A stretch of 64,000 nucleotides of DNA from Pseudomonas frederiksbergensis (GCF_001952935.1 NZ_CP018319.1:2634501-2698500), one strand, 5' to 3'; shown: positions 44,682-56,172, counted from the first letter of the stretch. The notes: generated from the letters alone by a model not told the origin. Made by a program: numbers and translations.

Positions 44682-45917
44682 ATGGACTTCATTCTGTATG
44701 CGGTGCCGTTTTTCTTTGTGCTGATTGCCGTCGAACTGCTGGCCGACCGTTGGCGCGGGGTGAGCAATTATCGCGTGGCGGATGCGATCAACAGCATAAG
44801 CACCGGCGTGCTGTCGACCACCACCGGCCTGTTGACCAAAGGCGTCGGCCTGGTGACGTATGCGTTTGCCCTCAAGCACCTGGCGCTGTTCGAACTCTCG
44901 GCCGACAGCGTTTGGGTCTGGGTATTCGCCTTCGTCCTCTACGACTTCTGCTATTACTGGCTGCATCGCATGGGCCATGAACGCAACATTCTCTGGGCGG
45001 CGCATTCGGTGCATCACCAGAGCGAGGACTACAACCTGTCCACGGCGTTGCGCCAGACCAGTACCGGCTTCCTGTTGAGCTGGGTTTTCTACCTGCCGAT
45101 GGCCGTGCTCGGCGTGCCGCTGATGGTGTTCATCAGCGTCGCCTCGCTGAACCTGCTGTACCAATTCTGGGTGCATACCAAACACATTCCCAAGCTCGGC
45201 TGGTTCGAGTGGTTCTTCGTCACGCCGTCCAATCATCGGGCCCACCATGCACAGAACGCTCTCTACATGGATCGCAACTACGGCGGGGTGTTCATTATTT
45301 GGGACCGTCTATTTGGCTCGTTTCAGGAAGAGGACGACAACGAGCCGGTGATTTTCGGTGTGACCACGCCGCTCGCAAGCTGGAACCCGTTGTGGGCGAA
45401 CGTGCAGTTCTACGCGCAGCTGTGGGATGACGCGCGGCGTGCGCAAAGCAAATGGGACAAGGTGCGCATCTGGTTTATGCGCACCGGTTGGCGGCCGGCT
45501 GACGTGGCGGCCAGATACCCGATGAACAAGCCTGACCTGAGTCAGTTCCGTAAATTCGAGGTGCCGCTTGACGGGCGTCAGCAGCTGTACGTCGTGTTGC
45601 AGTTCTGCGTCTACATCGCGCTGGGCAGCTACTTGATGAACCTGGAGCAGGGTTTGCCAACCGCCGCGCTGGTGCTCGGCTGGAGTGCCGTGGCGCTGGG
45701 GTTGTTTACGTTGGGCGTGGCCCTGGAGAATCGCCCGTGGGCGCTGAAGCTGGAGCTGCTGCGCCTGGCGTCGAATGTGCCGCTGGTGTGGCTGGCGCCG
45801 GTCGTTGGGCTGTGGCCGGCCAGCGCGGCAGGCTGGGTCGGCCTGCTGAGTTACAGCCTGCTCAGCGGAATCGGTCTCTACTGTTGCAGAAACCGTTTCA
45901 CTCGGCTGGCGTCTTAG
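44682..45917 (+). CDS. Sterol desaturase/fatty-acid hydroxylase superfamily membrane protein
   Basis: 411 residues. The diiron His motifs are HRMGHE, HSVHHQSE, HTKH and NHRAHHAQN, spaced between membrane helices at residues about 95-190. A C-terminal stretch adds further hydrophobic helices. Such enzymes hydroxylate or desaturate lipids; bacterial members often lack known substrates. GGGCG precedes the ATG. Its 3' end overlaps the dedA 3' end by 20 bases on the other strand. Confidence 0.92.
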   Translation: MDFILYAVPFFFVLIAVELLADRWRGVSNYRVADAINSISTGVLSTTTGLLTKGVGLVTYAFALKHLALFELSADSVWVWVFAFVLYDFCYYWLHRMGHERNILWAAHSVHHQSEDYNLSTALRQTSTGFLLSWVFYLPMAVLGVPLMVFISVASLNLLYQFWVHTKHIPKLGWFEWFFVTPSNHRAHHAQNALYMDRNYGGVFIIWDRLFGSFQEEDDNEPVIFGVTTPLASWNPLWANVQFYAQLWDDARRAQSKWDKVRIWFMRTGWRPADVAARYPMNKPDLSQFRKFEVPLDGRQQLYVVLQFCVYIALGSYLMNLEQGLPTAALVLGWSAVALGLFTLGVALENRPWALKLELLRLASNVPLVWLAPVVGLWPASAAGWVGLLSYSLLSGIGLYCCRNRFTRLAS

Positions 45918-46521
45918 TCTCGGCAGATTTGGCCAGTGCGGCTTGCTCGTCGGCGTAGATCTTCTTCGCCAGACGGGCGTTCTTGAGGCGTCGGCGCAAC
46001 CACAGGCAAAAGCCCAATACCAGCAGGGCGCCAAGCACCCACAGCTCGTACTTCTTGACGCTGCCGAGCATGCCTTCGAGTACCGCGCCGAAGTGATAGG
46101 CGGCGGCAGCCAGCGCGGTGGCCCAGATCGCGGCACCAATCCCGTTGAGCAGCAGATAACGTCCTGGCGGATAGCCCGACAGGCCGATCGCCACCGGCAT
46201 CACCGTGCGCAGGCCATAGACAAAGCGGAAGCTCAGTACCCAGATGTCCGGGTGCCGGCGGATGTGTTCCAGTGCCCGGTCGCCCATCAATTGCCAGCGC
46301 GGTTTGCGTGCCAGCAACTTGCGGCCGTGCTTGCGCCCCAGGAAATACCACAGCTGATCACCGGCATAACTGCCGAGGAACGCCACGATCATCACCACTT
46401 TGAGGTCCATGTATCCGCGGAACGCGAGGAAGCCTGCGAGCACCAGAATGGTTTCGCCTTCGAAAAACGTGCCGAGAAAGAGGGCGAAGTAGCCGAATTC
46501 CTGAAGAAATTGTTGGAGCAT
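45898..46521 (-). CDS. DedA family membrane protein
   Basis: 207 residues. Conserved parts are LFLGTFFEGETILVLAGFLAFRGY, GSYAGDQLWYFLGRKHG and FRFVYGLRTVMPVAIGLSGYPPGRYLLLN. DedA proteins are thought to flip polyprenyl phosphate or phospholipids across the inner membrane. The C-terminus is basic and cytoplasmic. It is convergent with the sterol desaturase gene and divergent from hemB. Which of several paralogues this is cannot be told from sequence alone. Confidence 0.93.
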   Translation of the reverse strand: MLQQFLQEFGYFALFLGTFFEGETILVLAGFLAFRGYMDLKVVMIVAFLGSYAGDQLWYFLGRKHGRKLLARKPRWQLMGDRALEHIRRHPDIWVLSFRFVYGLRTVMPVAIGLSGYPPGRYLLLNGIGAAIWATALAAAAYHFGAVLEGMLGSVKKYELWVLGALLVLGFCLWLRRRLKNARLAKKIYADEQAALAKSAETKTPAE

Positions 46522-46576
46522 TGTCTGGATGCTGGCGAAATGAACGCGCAGCCTAACCCTTCGGGAACATTCATGA

Positions 46577-47743
<1,167 letters not shown>

Positions 47744-47761
47744 CCCTCCCAGGAACATTCG

Positions 47762-49984
47762 ATGAATACCGAAGTGCTCACTGAAGTTGCCGTAAAAGAC
47801 GCTCAACCTGTGGTGGAGCAAATCGCCGAAACCCCGCCGGAACTGGAGCCTGCTCCACCCGCGGTGGTGGCCGAGCCCGTTGTAGCGGCGCCAGCGATTG
47901 CCATTCCCGGCCTGGATGACAGCAGCCTGTACATCCATCGCGAGCTCTCGCAACTGCAGTTCAACATCCGCGTGCTGGAGCAGGCGCTGGATGAGTCCTA
48001 CCCGTTGCTGGAGCGGCTGAAGTTTCTGCTGATCTTCTCCAGCAACCTGGACGAGTTCTTCGAAATCCGTGTGGCCGGCCTGAAGAAGCAGATCACCTTC
48101 GCCCGTGAACAGGCCGGTGCCGATGGCCTGCAACCGCATCAGGCCCTGGCCCGCATCAGCGAACTGGTCCACGGTCACGTCGACCGCCAGTACGCGATCC
48201 TCAACGACATTCTGTTGCCGGAGCTGGAAAAGCATCAGGTCCGCTTCATCCGTCGGCGTCACTGGACCACCAAGATCAAAACCTGGGTGCGCCGCTATTT
48301 CCGCGACGAGATCGCGCCGATCATCACCCCGATCGGCCTCGACCCGACGCACCCGTTCCCGTTGCTGGTGAACAAGAGCCTGAACTTCATCGTCGAGCTC
48401 GAAGGCATCGACGCCTTCGGCCGCGATTCCGGTCTGGCGATCATTCCGGCGCCACGTCTGCTGCCGCGCGTCATCAAGTTGCCGGAAGAAGTGGGCGGCT
48501 CTGGCGACAACTACGTGTTCCTGTCGTCGATGATCCATGCGCACGCCGATGACCTGTTCCAGGGCATGAAGGTCAAGGGCTGCTACCAGTTCCGGCTGAC
48601 CCGAAACGCCGACCTCGCCGTCGACACCGAAGATGTGGAAGACCTGGCCCGCGCCCTGCGCGGCGAGTTGTTCTCGCGTCGCTACGGTGACGCGGTGCGT
48701 CTGGAAGTGGCCGACACGTGCCCGAAACACCTGTCCGACTACTTGCTCAAGCAGTTCAACCTGCACGAGACCGAGCTGTATCAGGTCAACGGGCCGGTCA
48801 ACCTGACCCGTCTGTTCAGCATCACCGGTCTGGACAGTCAGCGAGCGCTGCAATACACGCCGTTTACCCCGCAGATCCCGAAACTGCTGCAAAACAGCGA
48901 GAACATCTTCAGCGTGATCAGCAAGCAGGACATCCTGTTGCTGCACCCGTTCGAGTCCTTCACCCCGGTGGTCGACCTGCTGCGCCAGGCGGCCAAGGAC
49001 CCGCATGTATTGGCGGTCCGCCAGACCCTGTATCGCTCCGGCGCCAACTCGGAAATCGTTGATGCGCTGGTCGATGCGGCGCGTAACGGCAAGGAAGTCA
49101 CTGCGGTGATCGAATTGCGTGCGCGGTTCGACGAAGAGTCCAACCTGCAACTGGCCAGCCGTCTGCAAGCGGCCGGTGCGGTGGTGATTTACGGCGTGGT
49201 CGGCTTCAAGACCCACGCCAAGATGATGCTGATCTTGCGTCGCGAGGCCGGCGAGATTGTCCGTTACGCCCACTTGGGCACCGGCAACTACCACGCGGCC
49301 AACGCCCGTCTGTACACCGACTACAGCTTGCTGACCTCGGATGACGCCTTGTGCGAAGACGTCGGCAAACTGTTCAGCCAGCTTATCGGCATGGGCAAGA
49401 CCCTGCGCATGAAGAAGCTGCTGCACGCGCCGTTCACGTTGAAGAAGGGCATGCTCGACATGATTGCCCGGGAGACCCAGTTCGCCCTCGACGGCAAACC
49501 GGCGCATATCATCGCCAAGTTCAACTCGCTGACCGATCCGAAGATCATCCGCGCGTTGTACAAGGCCAGCCAGTCCGGGGTGCGTATCGATCTGGTGGTA
49601 CGTGGCATGTGCTGCCTGCGTCCGGGCATCGCCGGGGTTTCGCACAATATCCACGTGCGCTCGATCATCGGGCGTTTTCTGGAGCACACTCGGGTCTTCT
49701 ACTTCCTCAATGGCGGCGAAGAGCAGATGTTCCTCTCCAGCGCCGACTGGATGGAGCGCAACCTCGACAAGCGCGTCGAGACTTGCTTCCCGGTCGAAGG
49801 CAAGAAGTTGATCATGCGGGTCAAGAAAGAGCTGGAGCTGTATCTCACCGATAACACTCACAGCTGGAGCCTGCAGGCGGACGGCCGTTACATCCGCAAC
49901 ACGCCGACCGGCAACCAGAACCCGCGCAGCGCGCAGGCGACGTTGCTGGAGCGTTTGGGTAGCCCGATCCTCGCCGTTCGCTAA
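47762..49984 (+). CDS. ppk1: Polyphosphate kinase 1
   Basis: 740 residues. A Pro/Val-rich N-terminal extension of about 45 residues precedes the regular start ([22 protein letters not shown]). The catalytic histidine lies in [13 protein letters not shown], and the second in [20 protein letters not shown]. It makes inorganic polyphosphate from ATP. GGAAC precedes the ATG. The gene is followed by a REP pair and a bidirectional terminator shared with the convergent ppx, the usual arrangement in pseudomonads. Confidence 0.97.
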   Translation: MNTEVLTEVAVKDAQPVVEQIAETPPELEPAPPAVVAEPVVAAPAIAIPGLDDSSLYIHRELSQLQFNIRVLEQALDESYPLLERLKFLLIFSSNLDEFFEIRVAGLKKQITFAREQAGADGLQPHQALARISELVHGHVDRQYAILNDILLPELEKHQVRFIRRRHWTTKIKTWVRRYFRDEIAPIITPIGLDPTHPFPLLVNKSLNFIVELEGIDAFGRDSGLAIIPAPRLLPRVIKLPEEVGGSGDNYVFLSSMIHAHADDLFQGMKVKGCYQFRLTRNADLAVDTEDVEDLARALRGELFSRRYGDAVRLEVADTCPKHLSDYLLKQFNLHETELYQVNGPVNLTRLFSITGLDSQRALQYTPFTPQIPKLLQNSENIFSVISKQDILLLHPFESFTPVVDLLRQAAKDPHVLAVRQTLYRSGANSEIVDALVDAARNGKEVTAVIELRARFDEESNLQLASRLQAAGAVVIYGVVGFKTHAKMMLILRREAGEIVRYAHLGTGNYHAANARLYTDYSLLTSDDALCEDVGKLFSQLIGMGKTLRMKKLLHAPFTLKKGMLDMIARETQFALDGKPAHIIAKFNSLTDPKIIRALYKASQSGVRIDLVVRGMCCLRPGIAGVSHNIHVRSIIGRFLEHTRVFYFLNGGEEQMFLSSADWMERNLDKRVETCFPVEGKKLIMRVKKELELYLTDNTHSWSLQADGRYIRNTPTGNQNPRSAQATLLERLGSPILAVR

Positions 49985-49994
49985 CGCACGTACC

Positions 49995-50087
49995 CTTGTG
50001 GGAGCGGGCTTGCTCGCGAATGCAGTGTGTCAGTCGACATCAATATTGACTGACACACTGCATTCGCGAGCAAGCCCGCTCCCACAG
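49995..50087. repeat. Extended REP inverted pair
   Basis: Arms of about 39 bases (49997-50035 and 50048-50086) match completely, extending the usual REP core with gaatgcagtgtgtcagtc. It lies 12 bases after ppk1. The long perfect stem with 12-base loop is the strongest hairpin in the window. Confidence 0.9.
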
Positions 50088-50120
50088 GGGGCAATGCGTT
50101 GTTTGCTGAATTGCGGACAC

Positions 50121-50150
50121 AAAAAAAGGCCTTCCGAAGAAGGCCTTTTT
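50121..50150. terminator. Bidirectional terminator between ppk1 and ppx
   Basis: AAAAAAAGGCCTTC pairs with GAAGGCCTTTTT, with A and T runs on both sides. It lies 6 bases beyond the ppx stop on the minus strand. Confidence 0.9.
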
Positions 50151-50155
50151 CATTT

Positions 50156-51658
50156 TCAGCGAACGTTAAGCACAAAGCCGACCCGGGTCAGCCACTCCGC
50201 TTCAAGGGCGAAGTCGGCCTGGGTCAGCTGGTTTTCGTCCAGCCAGTTCTCCGGAAACTGCACATCAAGGCTATCGCCGTTGGCGTGCAGCACGACCTGG
50301 GGCATTTCCTGGGTGCCGCGGATGTGATGGAACAGGATCGCAAAGCGCAGCAGCACGCACAGGCGAATCAGCTTGATGCCCTCATCGCCGAAATCGGCAA
50401 ACCTGTCCCGGGGAATATTGCGGCGGTGGCCGCGCACCAGCAGCGCGAGCATCAATTGGTCTTCGCGGGAGAACCCGGCCAGGTCCGAGTGTTCAATCAG
50501 GTAGGAGCCGTGCTTGTGATACTGATAGTGGGCGATGTCCAGGCCCACTTCATGGACCTTGGCCGCCCAACCCAGCAATTCGCGCCAGACGCCGTCATCC
50601 AGCTCCCAATCCTCGGCCACTTGGTCGAAGGCATGCAGCGCCTTGCGCTCAACGCGCGCCGCTTGTTCCAGATCGACGTGATAACGCTCCATCAACGAGC
50701 TGAGGGTGCGTTCACGGACGTCTTCGTGATGATGACGGCCCAACAGGTCATAGAGCACGCCTTCGCGCAGGGCACCTTCACAGTGATCCATGCGTTTCAG
50801 CTCGAGCGCGTCGAAGATCGCTTCGAGAATCGCCAGGCCCGCCGGAAAGATCGCCCGGCGGTCGGGCTTGATGCCTTCGAAATCGATCTTGTCGACATCG
50901 CCCAGTTTGAACAGCTTGCGCTTGAGCCAGGCCAGGCCTTCGGCGTTGACCTCGCCAGTGCCATGACCGCCGGCCTTCAACGCCAGGCCAATGGCACGGA
51001 TGGTGCCCGAGGAGCCGATGGCTTCATCCCAGGTCAGGCGGTGCAGGGCGTGTTCGATGCTCATGATCTCCAGCCGCGCCGCGGTGTACGCCTGGGCGTA
51101 GCGGGCCGGGGTGATCTTGCCATCCTTGAAATAGCGCTGGGTGTAGCTGACGCAGCCCATTTGCAGGCTTTCGCGCAGCAGCGGTTCGAAGCGCTGGCCG
51201 ATGATGAATTCGGTACTGCCGCCGCCGATGTCGGCCACCAGGCGTTTGCCCGGGGTGTCGGCGAGGGTGTGGGAAACGCCGAGGTAGATCAGGCGCGCTT
51301 CTTCACGGCCGGAGATGACTTCCACCGGGTGGCCAAGGATTTCTTCAGCACGGTGGATGAACTCGGCACGGTTACGGGCTTCACGCAGGGCGTTGGTGCC
51401 GACGATCCGCACGGCGCCGGTCGGCATACCGTTGATCAGTTGGGCGAAACGCTTCAGGCAATCGAGCCCGCGTTGCATGGATTCTTCACTGAGCTGGCGC
51501 TCATCGTCGATGCCGGCGGCCAGCTGAACCTTCTCCCCGAGACGCTCGAGAATACGGATTTCGCCGTTCTGGGCCTTGGCCACGACCATGTGAAAGCTGT
51601 TGGAGCCCAGGTCGATTGCGGCGATCAGGGACAGATTCTTGGCTTGGGATTGCGGCAT
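50156..51658 (-). CDS. ppx: Exopolyphosphatase
   Basis: 500 residues. The sugar-kinase/HSP70 actin-like fold is shown by [20 protein letters not shown] at the N-terminus and [14 protein letters not shown] near residue 140; the C-terminal half has the HD-like helical region ([27 protein letters not shown]). It releases phosphate from polyphosphate ends and may also act on pppGpp. It faces ppk1 across a shared terminator. The start ATG at 51658 gives [18 protein letters not shown]. Confidence 0.97.
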   Translation of the reverse strand: MPQSQAKNLSLIAAIDLGSNSFHMVVAKAQNGEIRILERLGEKVQLAAGIDDERQLSEESMQRGLDCLKRFAQLINGMPTGAVRIVGTNALREARNRAEFIHRAEEILGHPVEVISGREEARLIYLGVSHTLADTPGKRLVADIGGGSTEFIIGQRFEPLLRESLQMGCVSYTQRYFKDGKITPARYAQAYTAARLEIMSIEHALHRLTWDEAIGSSGTIRAIGLALKAGGHGTGEVNAEGLAWLKRKLFKLGDVDKIDFEGIKPDRRAIFPAGLAILEAIFDALELKRMDHCEGALREGVLYDLLGRHHHEDVRERTLSSLMERYHVDLEQAARVERKALHAFDQVAEDWELDDGVWRELLGWAAKVHEVGLDIAHYQYHKHGSYLIEHSDLAGFSREDQLMLALLVRGHRRNIPRDRFADFGDEGIKLIRLCVLLRFAILFHHIRGTQEMPQVVLHANGDSLDVQFPENWLDENQLTQADFALEAEWLTRVGFVLNVR

Positions 51659-51782
51659 GGTCAGGGGGTCTCGGTCGATAACCCCGACATCGTGCCACGA
51701 TCAAACGCTGACGCCAACGCGTAGGAGCTGCCGAAGGCTCGATCTTTTACCGCGGGAATATTTGCGGTGTTGCTGATGACTC

Positions 51783-51866
51783 CTTCGCGAGCAAGCCCGC
51801 TCCCACATTTAACCGAGTACCTCAGTAAGAACGCGGTCAACTGTGGGAGCGGGCTTGCTCGCGAAA
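51783..51866. repeat. REP inverted pair
   Basis: Arms 51783-51807 and 51842-51866, core ttcgcgagcaagcccgctcc and its complement. It lies between ppx (divergent) and the 3' end of the ABC ATP-binding gene. Confidence 0.88.
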
Positions 51867-51892
51867 GCGGCCTCGCAGGCGCCGAAGATCCG

Positions 51893-52630
51893 TTAGCCCG
51901 CCGCCTCAACCGTCCCAATGAAATTCGCCAGCTCCGCCGTTTGCGGATTGGCAAACAACACCTTCGGATCCCCCACCTCATGCACCTTGCCCTGATGCAT
52001 GAACACCAACTTATCCCCAACCTCCCGGGCAAAACGCATCTCATGGGTGACCATGATCAATGTCATCCCTTCCTTGGCCAGTTGCCGGACCACGCTCAGC
52101 ACTTCATTGACCAATTCCGGGTCCAGCGCCGAGGTAATCTCATCGCACAGCAAGACCTTCGGCGACATCGCCAGCGCCCGGGCAATCGCCACCCGTTGTT
52201 GCTGCCCGCCCGACAACCGATCCGGAAAGGCATCGAATTTTTCCCCCAATCCGACCCGCTCCAGCATCTCCCGCGCCAGTTCTGCCGCTTTGGCCTTTGG
52301 CACTTTCTGTACAACCTGCGGCGCGAGCATCACGTTCTCGCCGACCGTCAGGTGCGGGAACAGGTTGAACTGCTGAAACACCATCCCGACTTTCTGTCGC
52401 AAACTGCGCAGATCGGCACGGGCGGCGTCGAGGTATTCGCCGTCGACTTCGATCACGCCGTCGTTGATCGATTCCAGGCCATTAAGGGTGCGCAACAAAG
52501 TGGATTTGCCCGAGCCGCTGCGGCCGATAATCGCCACCACCTGGCCTTCCTCGACGCTCAGGTCGATGCCTTTGAGCACATGGTGGTCGCCGTAATATTT
52601 ATGCAGGGCCGAGATTCTAAGCAGAGGCAT
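51893..52630 (-). CDS. Polar amino-acid ABC transporter, ATP-binding subunit
   Basis: 245 residues from ATG 52630; an upstream in-frame ATG lies inside the permease gene. Walker A GRSGSGKST, signature LSGGQQQRVAIARAL, and Walker B VLLCDEITSALDPE are intact, and the final MTHEMRFAREVGDKL is typical of HisP/GlnQ. It overlaps the permease stop by 14 bases and is the last of four importer genes. Sequence alone gives a polar amino acid, not which one. Confidence 0.94.
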   Translation of the reverse strand: MPLLRISALHKYYGDHHVLKGIDLSVEEGQVVAIIGRSGSGKSTLLRTLNGLESINDGVIEVDGEYLDAARADLRSLRQKVGMVFQQFNLFPHLTVGENVMLAPQVVQKVPKAKAAELAREMLERVGLGEKFDAFPDRLSGGQQQRVAIARALAMSPKVLLCDEITSALDPELVNEVLSVVRQLAKEGMTLIMVTHEMRFAREVGDKLVFMHQGKVHEVGDPKVLFANPQTAELANFIGTVEAAG

Positions 52631-53267
52631 GCAGTCTCCTTTCCAGGTAGCGCGCACTGAGGGACAAGGGGTAGCAGAGCAGGAAATAACCGAGGGCCAC
52701 GAGGCCGTAGACCATGAACGGTTCGAAGGTCGCGTTGGCGAGCATGCCGCCGGTCTTGGTCAGTTCGGTGAAGCCGATGATCGAGGTGACGGCGGTGCCT
52801 TTGACCACTTGCACCGAGAAGCCCACGGTCGGCGCCACGGCGATCCGCAGCGCTTGCGGCAGGATCACGTAACGCAGTTGCTCCAGCGGGTTCAGCGCCA
52901 GGCTCGACGAGGCTTCCCACTGACCGTTAGGGATCGATTCGACGCAACCACGCCAGATCTCCGCCAGGTAGGCGCTGGTGAACAGCGTCAAGGCAATCGC
53001 CGCGGCCATCCACGGCGAAATCTCCACCCCGGCCAGCGCCACGCCGAAGAACACCAGAAACAGCTGCATCAACAGCGGCGTGCCCTGGAACAGTTCGATG
53101 TAGGTGCGGGCGAAGCTGCGCGGCAGGGTTTTTTTCGAGATGCGCATGACCATGATCAGCAAGCCGATCAGTCCGCCACCGATAAACGCCACCAGCGACA
53201 GCGCCAGGGTCCATTGCAGCCCGGTGAGCAGGTTGCGTACGACGTCCCAGAAGGTGAAATCGCTCAT
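52617..53267 (-). CDS. Polar amino-acid ABC transporter permease
   Basis: 216 residues from ATG 53267. Five membrane segments and the family EAA-like loop SSSLALNPLEQLRYVILPQALRIA are present; the N-terminus begins DFTFWDVVRNLLTGLQWTLAL. It overlaps the second permease by four bases (ATGA) and the ATPase by 14, indicating coupled translation. It pairs with the other permease to form the channel of a HisMQ-type importer. Confidence 0.94.
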   Translation of the reverse strand: MSDFTFWDVVRNLLTGLQWTLALSLVAFIGGGLIGLLIMVMRISKKTLPRSFARTYIELFQGTPLLMQLFLVFFGVALAGVEISPWMAAAIALTLFTSAYLAEIWRGCVESIPNGQWEASSSLALNPLEQLRYVILPQALRIAVAPTVGFSVQVVKGTAVTSIIGFTELTKTGGMLANATFEPFMVYGLVALGYFLLCYPLSLSARYLERRLHASA

Positions 53268-53932
53268 TGGCTGCTCCTCGCAATGAAGCGGCGGCCAATC
53301 CAGTTCAGCAACTGGCGGATCAGCAGCGCCATGCACAGGTAGAGCAACGTGGTCAGGGCGTAGGTCTCAAAGGCGCGGAAGTTGCGCGACTGAATGAAGT
53401 TGGCAGCGAAGCTCAGCTCTTCGGTGGCGATCTGCGAGCAGACCGCCGAACCCAGCATGACGATGATGATCTGGCTGCTCAACGCTGGCCAAACCTTGCC
53501 CAGTGCCGGCAGCAGCACCACATGGCGAAAGGCTTCGAACCGAGTCATCGCCAACGCGGCGGCCGCTTCCAGCTGTCCTCGGGGGATCGCCTGGATACCG
53601 GCGCGGATGATCTCGGTGGAATAGGCGCCCAGGTTGATCACCATCGCCAGCACCGCCGCCTGCCATTCCGAAATCTGCACGCCCAGTGACGGCAGACCGA
53701 AGAAGATGAAAAACAACTGCACGAGAAAAGGCGTGTTACGGATCAACTCGACGTAGACCGCAAAAATGCCGGCGAACGGACGGATGTTCCACGCCCGCAC
53801 CAGCGCCCCGACGATGCCCAGACCCACCCCGAGCACCGCGCCGATGGCCGTCAGTTCAAGGGTGAACAGCGCACCGCGCAACAGCAGGTCGGTGTTGTGC
53901 ACCACCGGTATGAAATCGAACTGATAAGCCAT
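53264..53932 (-). CDS. Polar amino-acid ABC transporter permease
   Basis: 222 residues from ATG 53932. Membrane segments include LLLRGALFTLELTAIGAVLGVGLGIV, and the EAA loop is AAAALAMTRFEAFRHVVLLPALGKVWPAL. It is the first of the two permease genes, 21 bases after the binding-protein gene. Two permeases, one ATPase and one binding protein make a complete polar amino-acid importer. Confidence 0.94.
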   Translation of the reverse strand: MAYQFDFIPVVHNTDLLLRGALFTLELTAIGAVLGVGLGIVGALVRAWNIRPFAGIFAVYVELIRNTPFLVQLFFIFFGLPSLGVQISEWQAAVLAMVINLGAYSTEIIRAGIQAIPRGQLEAAAALAMTRFEAFRHVVLLPALGKVWPALSSQIIIVMLGSAVCSQIATEELSFAANFIQSRNFRAFETYALTTLLYLCMALLIRQLLNWIGRRFIARSSQ

Positions 53933-53953
53933 GTTCAGTCTCCGCTACGACGA

Positions 53954-54739
53954 TCAGAGATCAGCCGGCAGCGGCTCTTTGAGCCAGGTCCGGGAGTTCT
54001 TCTCCAGCGCGCCGTCGGTCTTGGCGGTGGCGAGGATCTGGTTGACCTTGTCCAGCAGCGCCGGCTCGTTTTTATTCACGCCGACGTAGACTGGCGAATC
54101 CTTGAGCTTCACTTTCAGCGCCGGAATGCGTTTCGGGTTGCGCTCGCTGATGGTCACCATCACCACGTTGCCGCTGGCGATCAGGTCAACTTGCCCGGCG
54201 AGGTAGGCGGCGATGGTCGAGTTGTTGTCTTCGAAGCGCTTGATGGTCACGCCTTCGGGCGCGACTTTGGTCAGCTCGATGTCTTCGATAGCGCCACGGG
54301 TGACACTGATGGTTTTGCCCTTGAGATCGTCCAGGCTTTTGATGCTGGCGTCTGGCGGACCGAACACGGCGAGGTAGAACGGCGCGTAGGCACGGGAGAA
54401 ATCGATGGCTTTCTCGCGCTCGGGGTTCTTGCCGAGGCTGGAGATCACCAGATCGACCTTGCCGGTGGTCAGGAACGGAATGCGGTTGGTGCTGTTGACT
54501 GGCGTCAGCTCGAGTTTGACCTTGAGTTGGTCGGCCAGCAGTTTTGCAGTATCGATATCAAGGCCGCGCGGCTTCATGTCCGGGCCGACCGAGCCGAAGG
54601 GCGGGAAATCCTGAGGCACGGCCACCTTGAGGACGCCGCGCTTGACCACATCCTCCAGACCGTCGGCGTGGGCGGGCGCCTGGCTCAGCATCAGGCTGGC
54701 AAACAGGGCGGCGAGGAGGGCGCTGTAACGCTGGGTCAT
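53954..54739 (-). CDS. Periplasmic amino-acid-binding protein of the ABC importer
   Basis: 261 residues from ATG 54739. The signal peptide ends near QAPAHA; the mature protein begins DGLEDVVKRGVLKVAVPQDFPPFGSVGPDMKPRGLDID, as in SBP family 3, and includes the usual FSRAYAPFYLAVFGP. It captures the substrate for the permeases. It begins the operon and is divergent from the GntR regulator, which probably controls it. The reading frame extends upstream, but those residues are rejected because the signal peptide starts here. Confidence 0.94.
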   Translation of the reverse strand: MTQRYSALLAALFASLMLSQAPAHADGLEDVVKRGVLKVAVPQDFPPFGSVGPDMKPRGLDIDTAKLLADQLKVKLELTPVNSTNRIPFLTTGKVDLVISSLGKNPEREKAIDFSRAYAPFYLAVFGPPDASIKSLDDLKGKTISVTRGAIEDIELTKVAPEGVTIKRFEDNNSTIAAYLAGQVDLIASGNVVMVTISERNPKRIPALKVKLKDSPVYVGVNKNEPALLDKVNQILATAKTDGALEKNSRTWLKEPLPADL

Positions 54740-54977
54740 GGCAAATCTCCGAATCGGCGAGAAGTGAATTCTGCGGATCGACAGAGCATGGGCCGTGCCA
54801 AGAATTGGTATTGGGTGCCGAAAGCCACGGTTTTGCTGGATTCGTTCGGTCTTACTGGTCTGAACAGTCATGCGCGGTTTCGCACTCCGATAGCGCACCG
54901 CCGGATTTCGCCGAACCCCCTTGGGGCACGACTTGCCGGGCGTCGCGAATAGCTTTACAACTAACCGCTCATTGGCC

Positions 54978-54996
54978 TGGTTCGTCTGAAAAACCA
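54978..54996. promoter_or_regulatory. Possible operator at the GntR gene start
   Basis: TGGTT-N9-AACCA ends at the first base of the GntR start codon. A related ACTG-N7-CAGT lies at 54854-54868, and both contain GTCTGAA. The remainder of the 256-bp gap 54740-54995 contains the divergent promoters but no clearer box. Confidence 0.3.
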
Positions 54997-55703
54997 TGAA
55001 CTCGATCTCCCGCGCCGTACCTGAAGTGGCGCTGCAAGCCATCCGTAAATTGATCACTGAGCAAGGTTTCGGGCCGGGCGATGCCTTGCCCTCGCAACGG
55101 GATTTGGCGGTGCAATTGGGGGTCAGTCGGGCGTCGCTGCGCGAAGCGTTGTCGTCATTGAGTGCGTTGGGGGTGATCAGCATCCAGCCGGGCAAAGGCG
55201 TGTTTGTGCAGTCACCGGTTGATTTGCCGAAAGGTGAAGCGGCGCTGAGTTGGCCGTTCGCGGCCCAGGCCTCGCCGCTGGACATCTTCCAGTTGCGCTA
55301 TGCCCTGGAAGGCTTTGCTGCCGGTTTGGCGGCGGCGACCCTGAGCACTCACGAGCTCGATGCGCTGGAAGATAACGTCGCCGCCATGCGCCTCGAATTG
55401 AAGGCCGGCGACTTCGAGGCAGCGGCGCGGCTGGATTTCGAGTTTCACCGACGCATCCTGCTGGCGAGCGGCAATCAGGCGATGCTGAGCATCCTGACCG
55501 CCAGCGCCGACATCTTTCTAGAGAGCCAAAAGCTACCGTTCATCCGGGCCGAGCGGGCCATGGAAACCTGGCAGGAGCACCGCAAAATCCTCCGCGCACT
55601 GACCCGGCGGGCCTCCGGCGCAGCGCAGAAGGCCATGCACGAACATGTGCGTAACGCGGCATTACGCACTGGAATTGCCTTCGTCGCTCCCGCCACCTCG
55701 TGA
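54996..55703 (+). CDS. FadR/GntR-family (FCD domain) transcriptional regulator
   Basis: 235 residues. N-terminal winged helix (GDALPSQRDLAVQLGVSRASLREALSSLSALGVISIQPGKGVFV), then an all-helical FCD ligand domain with metal-site histidines/Asp in LDFEFHRRILLASGNQ and KAMHEHVRNAA. Such regulators respond to organic or amino acids. It diverges from the ABC importer and very likely represses it until the substrate is present. A terminator is not seen before trxA, whose promoter lies within the 120-bp gap. Confidence 0.93.
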   Translation: MNSISRAVPEVALQAIRKLITEQGFGPGDALPSQRDLAVQLGVSRASLREALSSLSALGVISIQPGKGVFVQSPVDLPKGEAALSWPFAAQASPLDIFQLRYALEGFAAGLAAATLSTHELDALEDNVAAMRLELKAGDFEAAARLDFEFHRRILLASGNQAMLSILTASADIFLESQKLPFIRAERAMETWQEHRKILRALTRRASGAAQKAMHEHVRNAALRTGIAFVAPATS

Positions 55704-55823
55704 CTTGAGCTATACCCAAACTCATGCGGCACCATAGCGAGACTCAATCATCTGCACCTTCCTGAACGAGGGAAGGGCGGCTATGATGGGCCACGTTTTT
55801 TTGCTTACAACCTGGAGACTTCC

Positions 55824-56153
55824 ATGAGCAGCGATCTTATCAAACACGTCACCGACGCTAGCTTCGACGTCGACGTCCTCAAGGCCGAAGGCGCTGTACT
55901 GGTCGACTACTGGGCTGAATGGTGCGGCCCTTGCAAAATGATCGCTCCTGTTCTGGACGAAATTGCTGAAACCTACAAAGGCAAGCTGACCGTTGCCAAA
56001 CTGAACATCGACGAAAACCAGGAAACTCCGGCCAAGCATGGCGTGCGTGGTATCCCGACCCTGATGTTGTTCAAGAACGGCAACGTTGAAGCGACCAAGG
56101 TCGGCGCACTGTCGAAGTCGCAACTGGCTGCTTTCCTCGACGCCAACATCTAA
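55824..56153 (+). CDS. trxA: Thioredoxin 1
   Basis: 109 residues. The active-site Cys34-Gly-Pro-Cys37 ([14 protein letters not shown]), the cis-Pro IPTLM, and the conserved KHGVRG are intact. It reduces protein disulfides in the cytoplasm, supplying ribonucleotide reductase and methionine sulfoxide reductases. GGAGA precedes the ATG by seven bases. The gene is followed by an intrinsic terminator and then rho, the common order in gammaproteobacteria. Confidence 0.98.
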   Translation: MSSDLIKHVTDASFDVDVLKAEGAVLVDYWAEWCGPCKMIAPVLDEIAETYKGKLTVAKLNIDENQETPAKHGVRGIPTLMLFKNGNVEATKVGALSKSQLAAFLDANI

Positions 56154-56172
56154 GCGTCGTTTAAGCGTCATC

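Noticed and set aside
49995..50087. CRISPR-like repeats
   Set aside because: All repeated elements occur as single inverted pairs with no regular spacers and no cas genes.
50099..51724. 541-codon open frame antisense to ppx
   Set aside because: It lies wholly across ppx and a terminator, with composition typical of a shadow frame.
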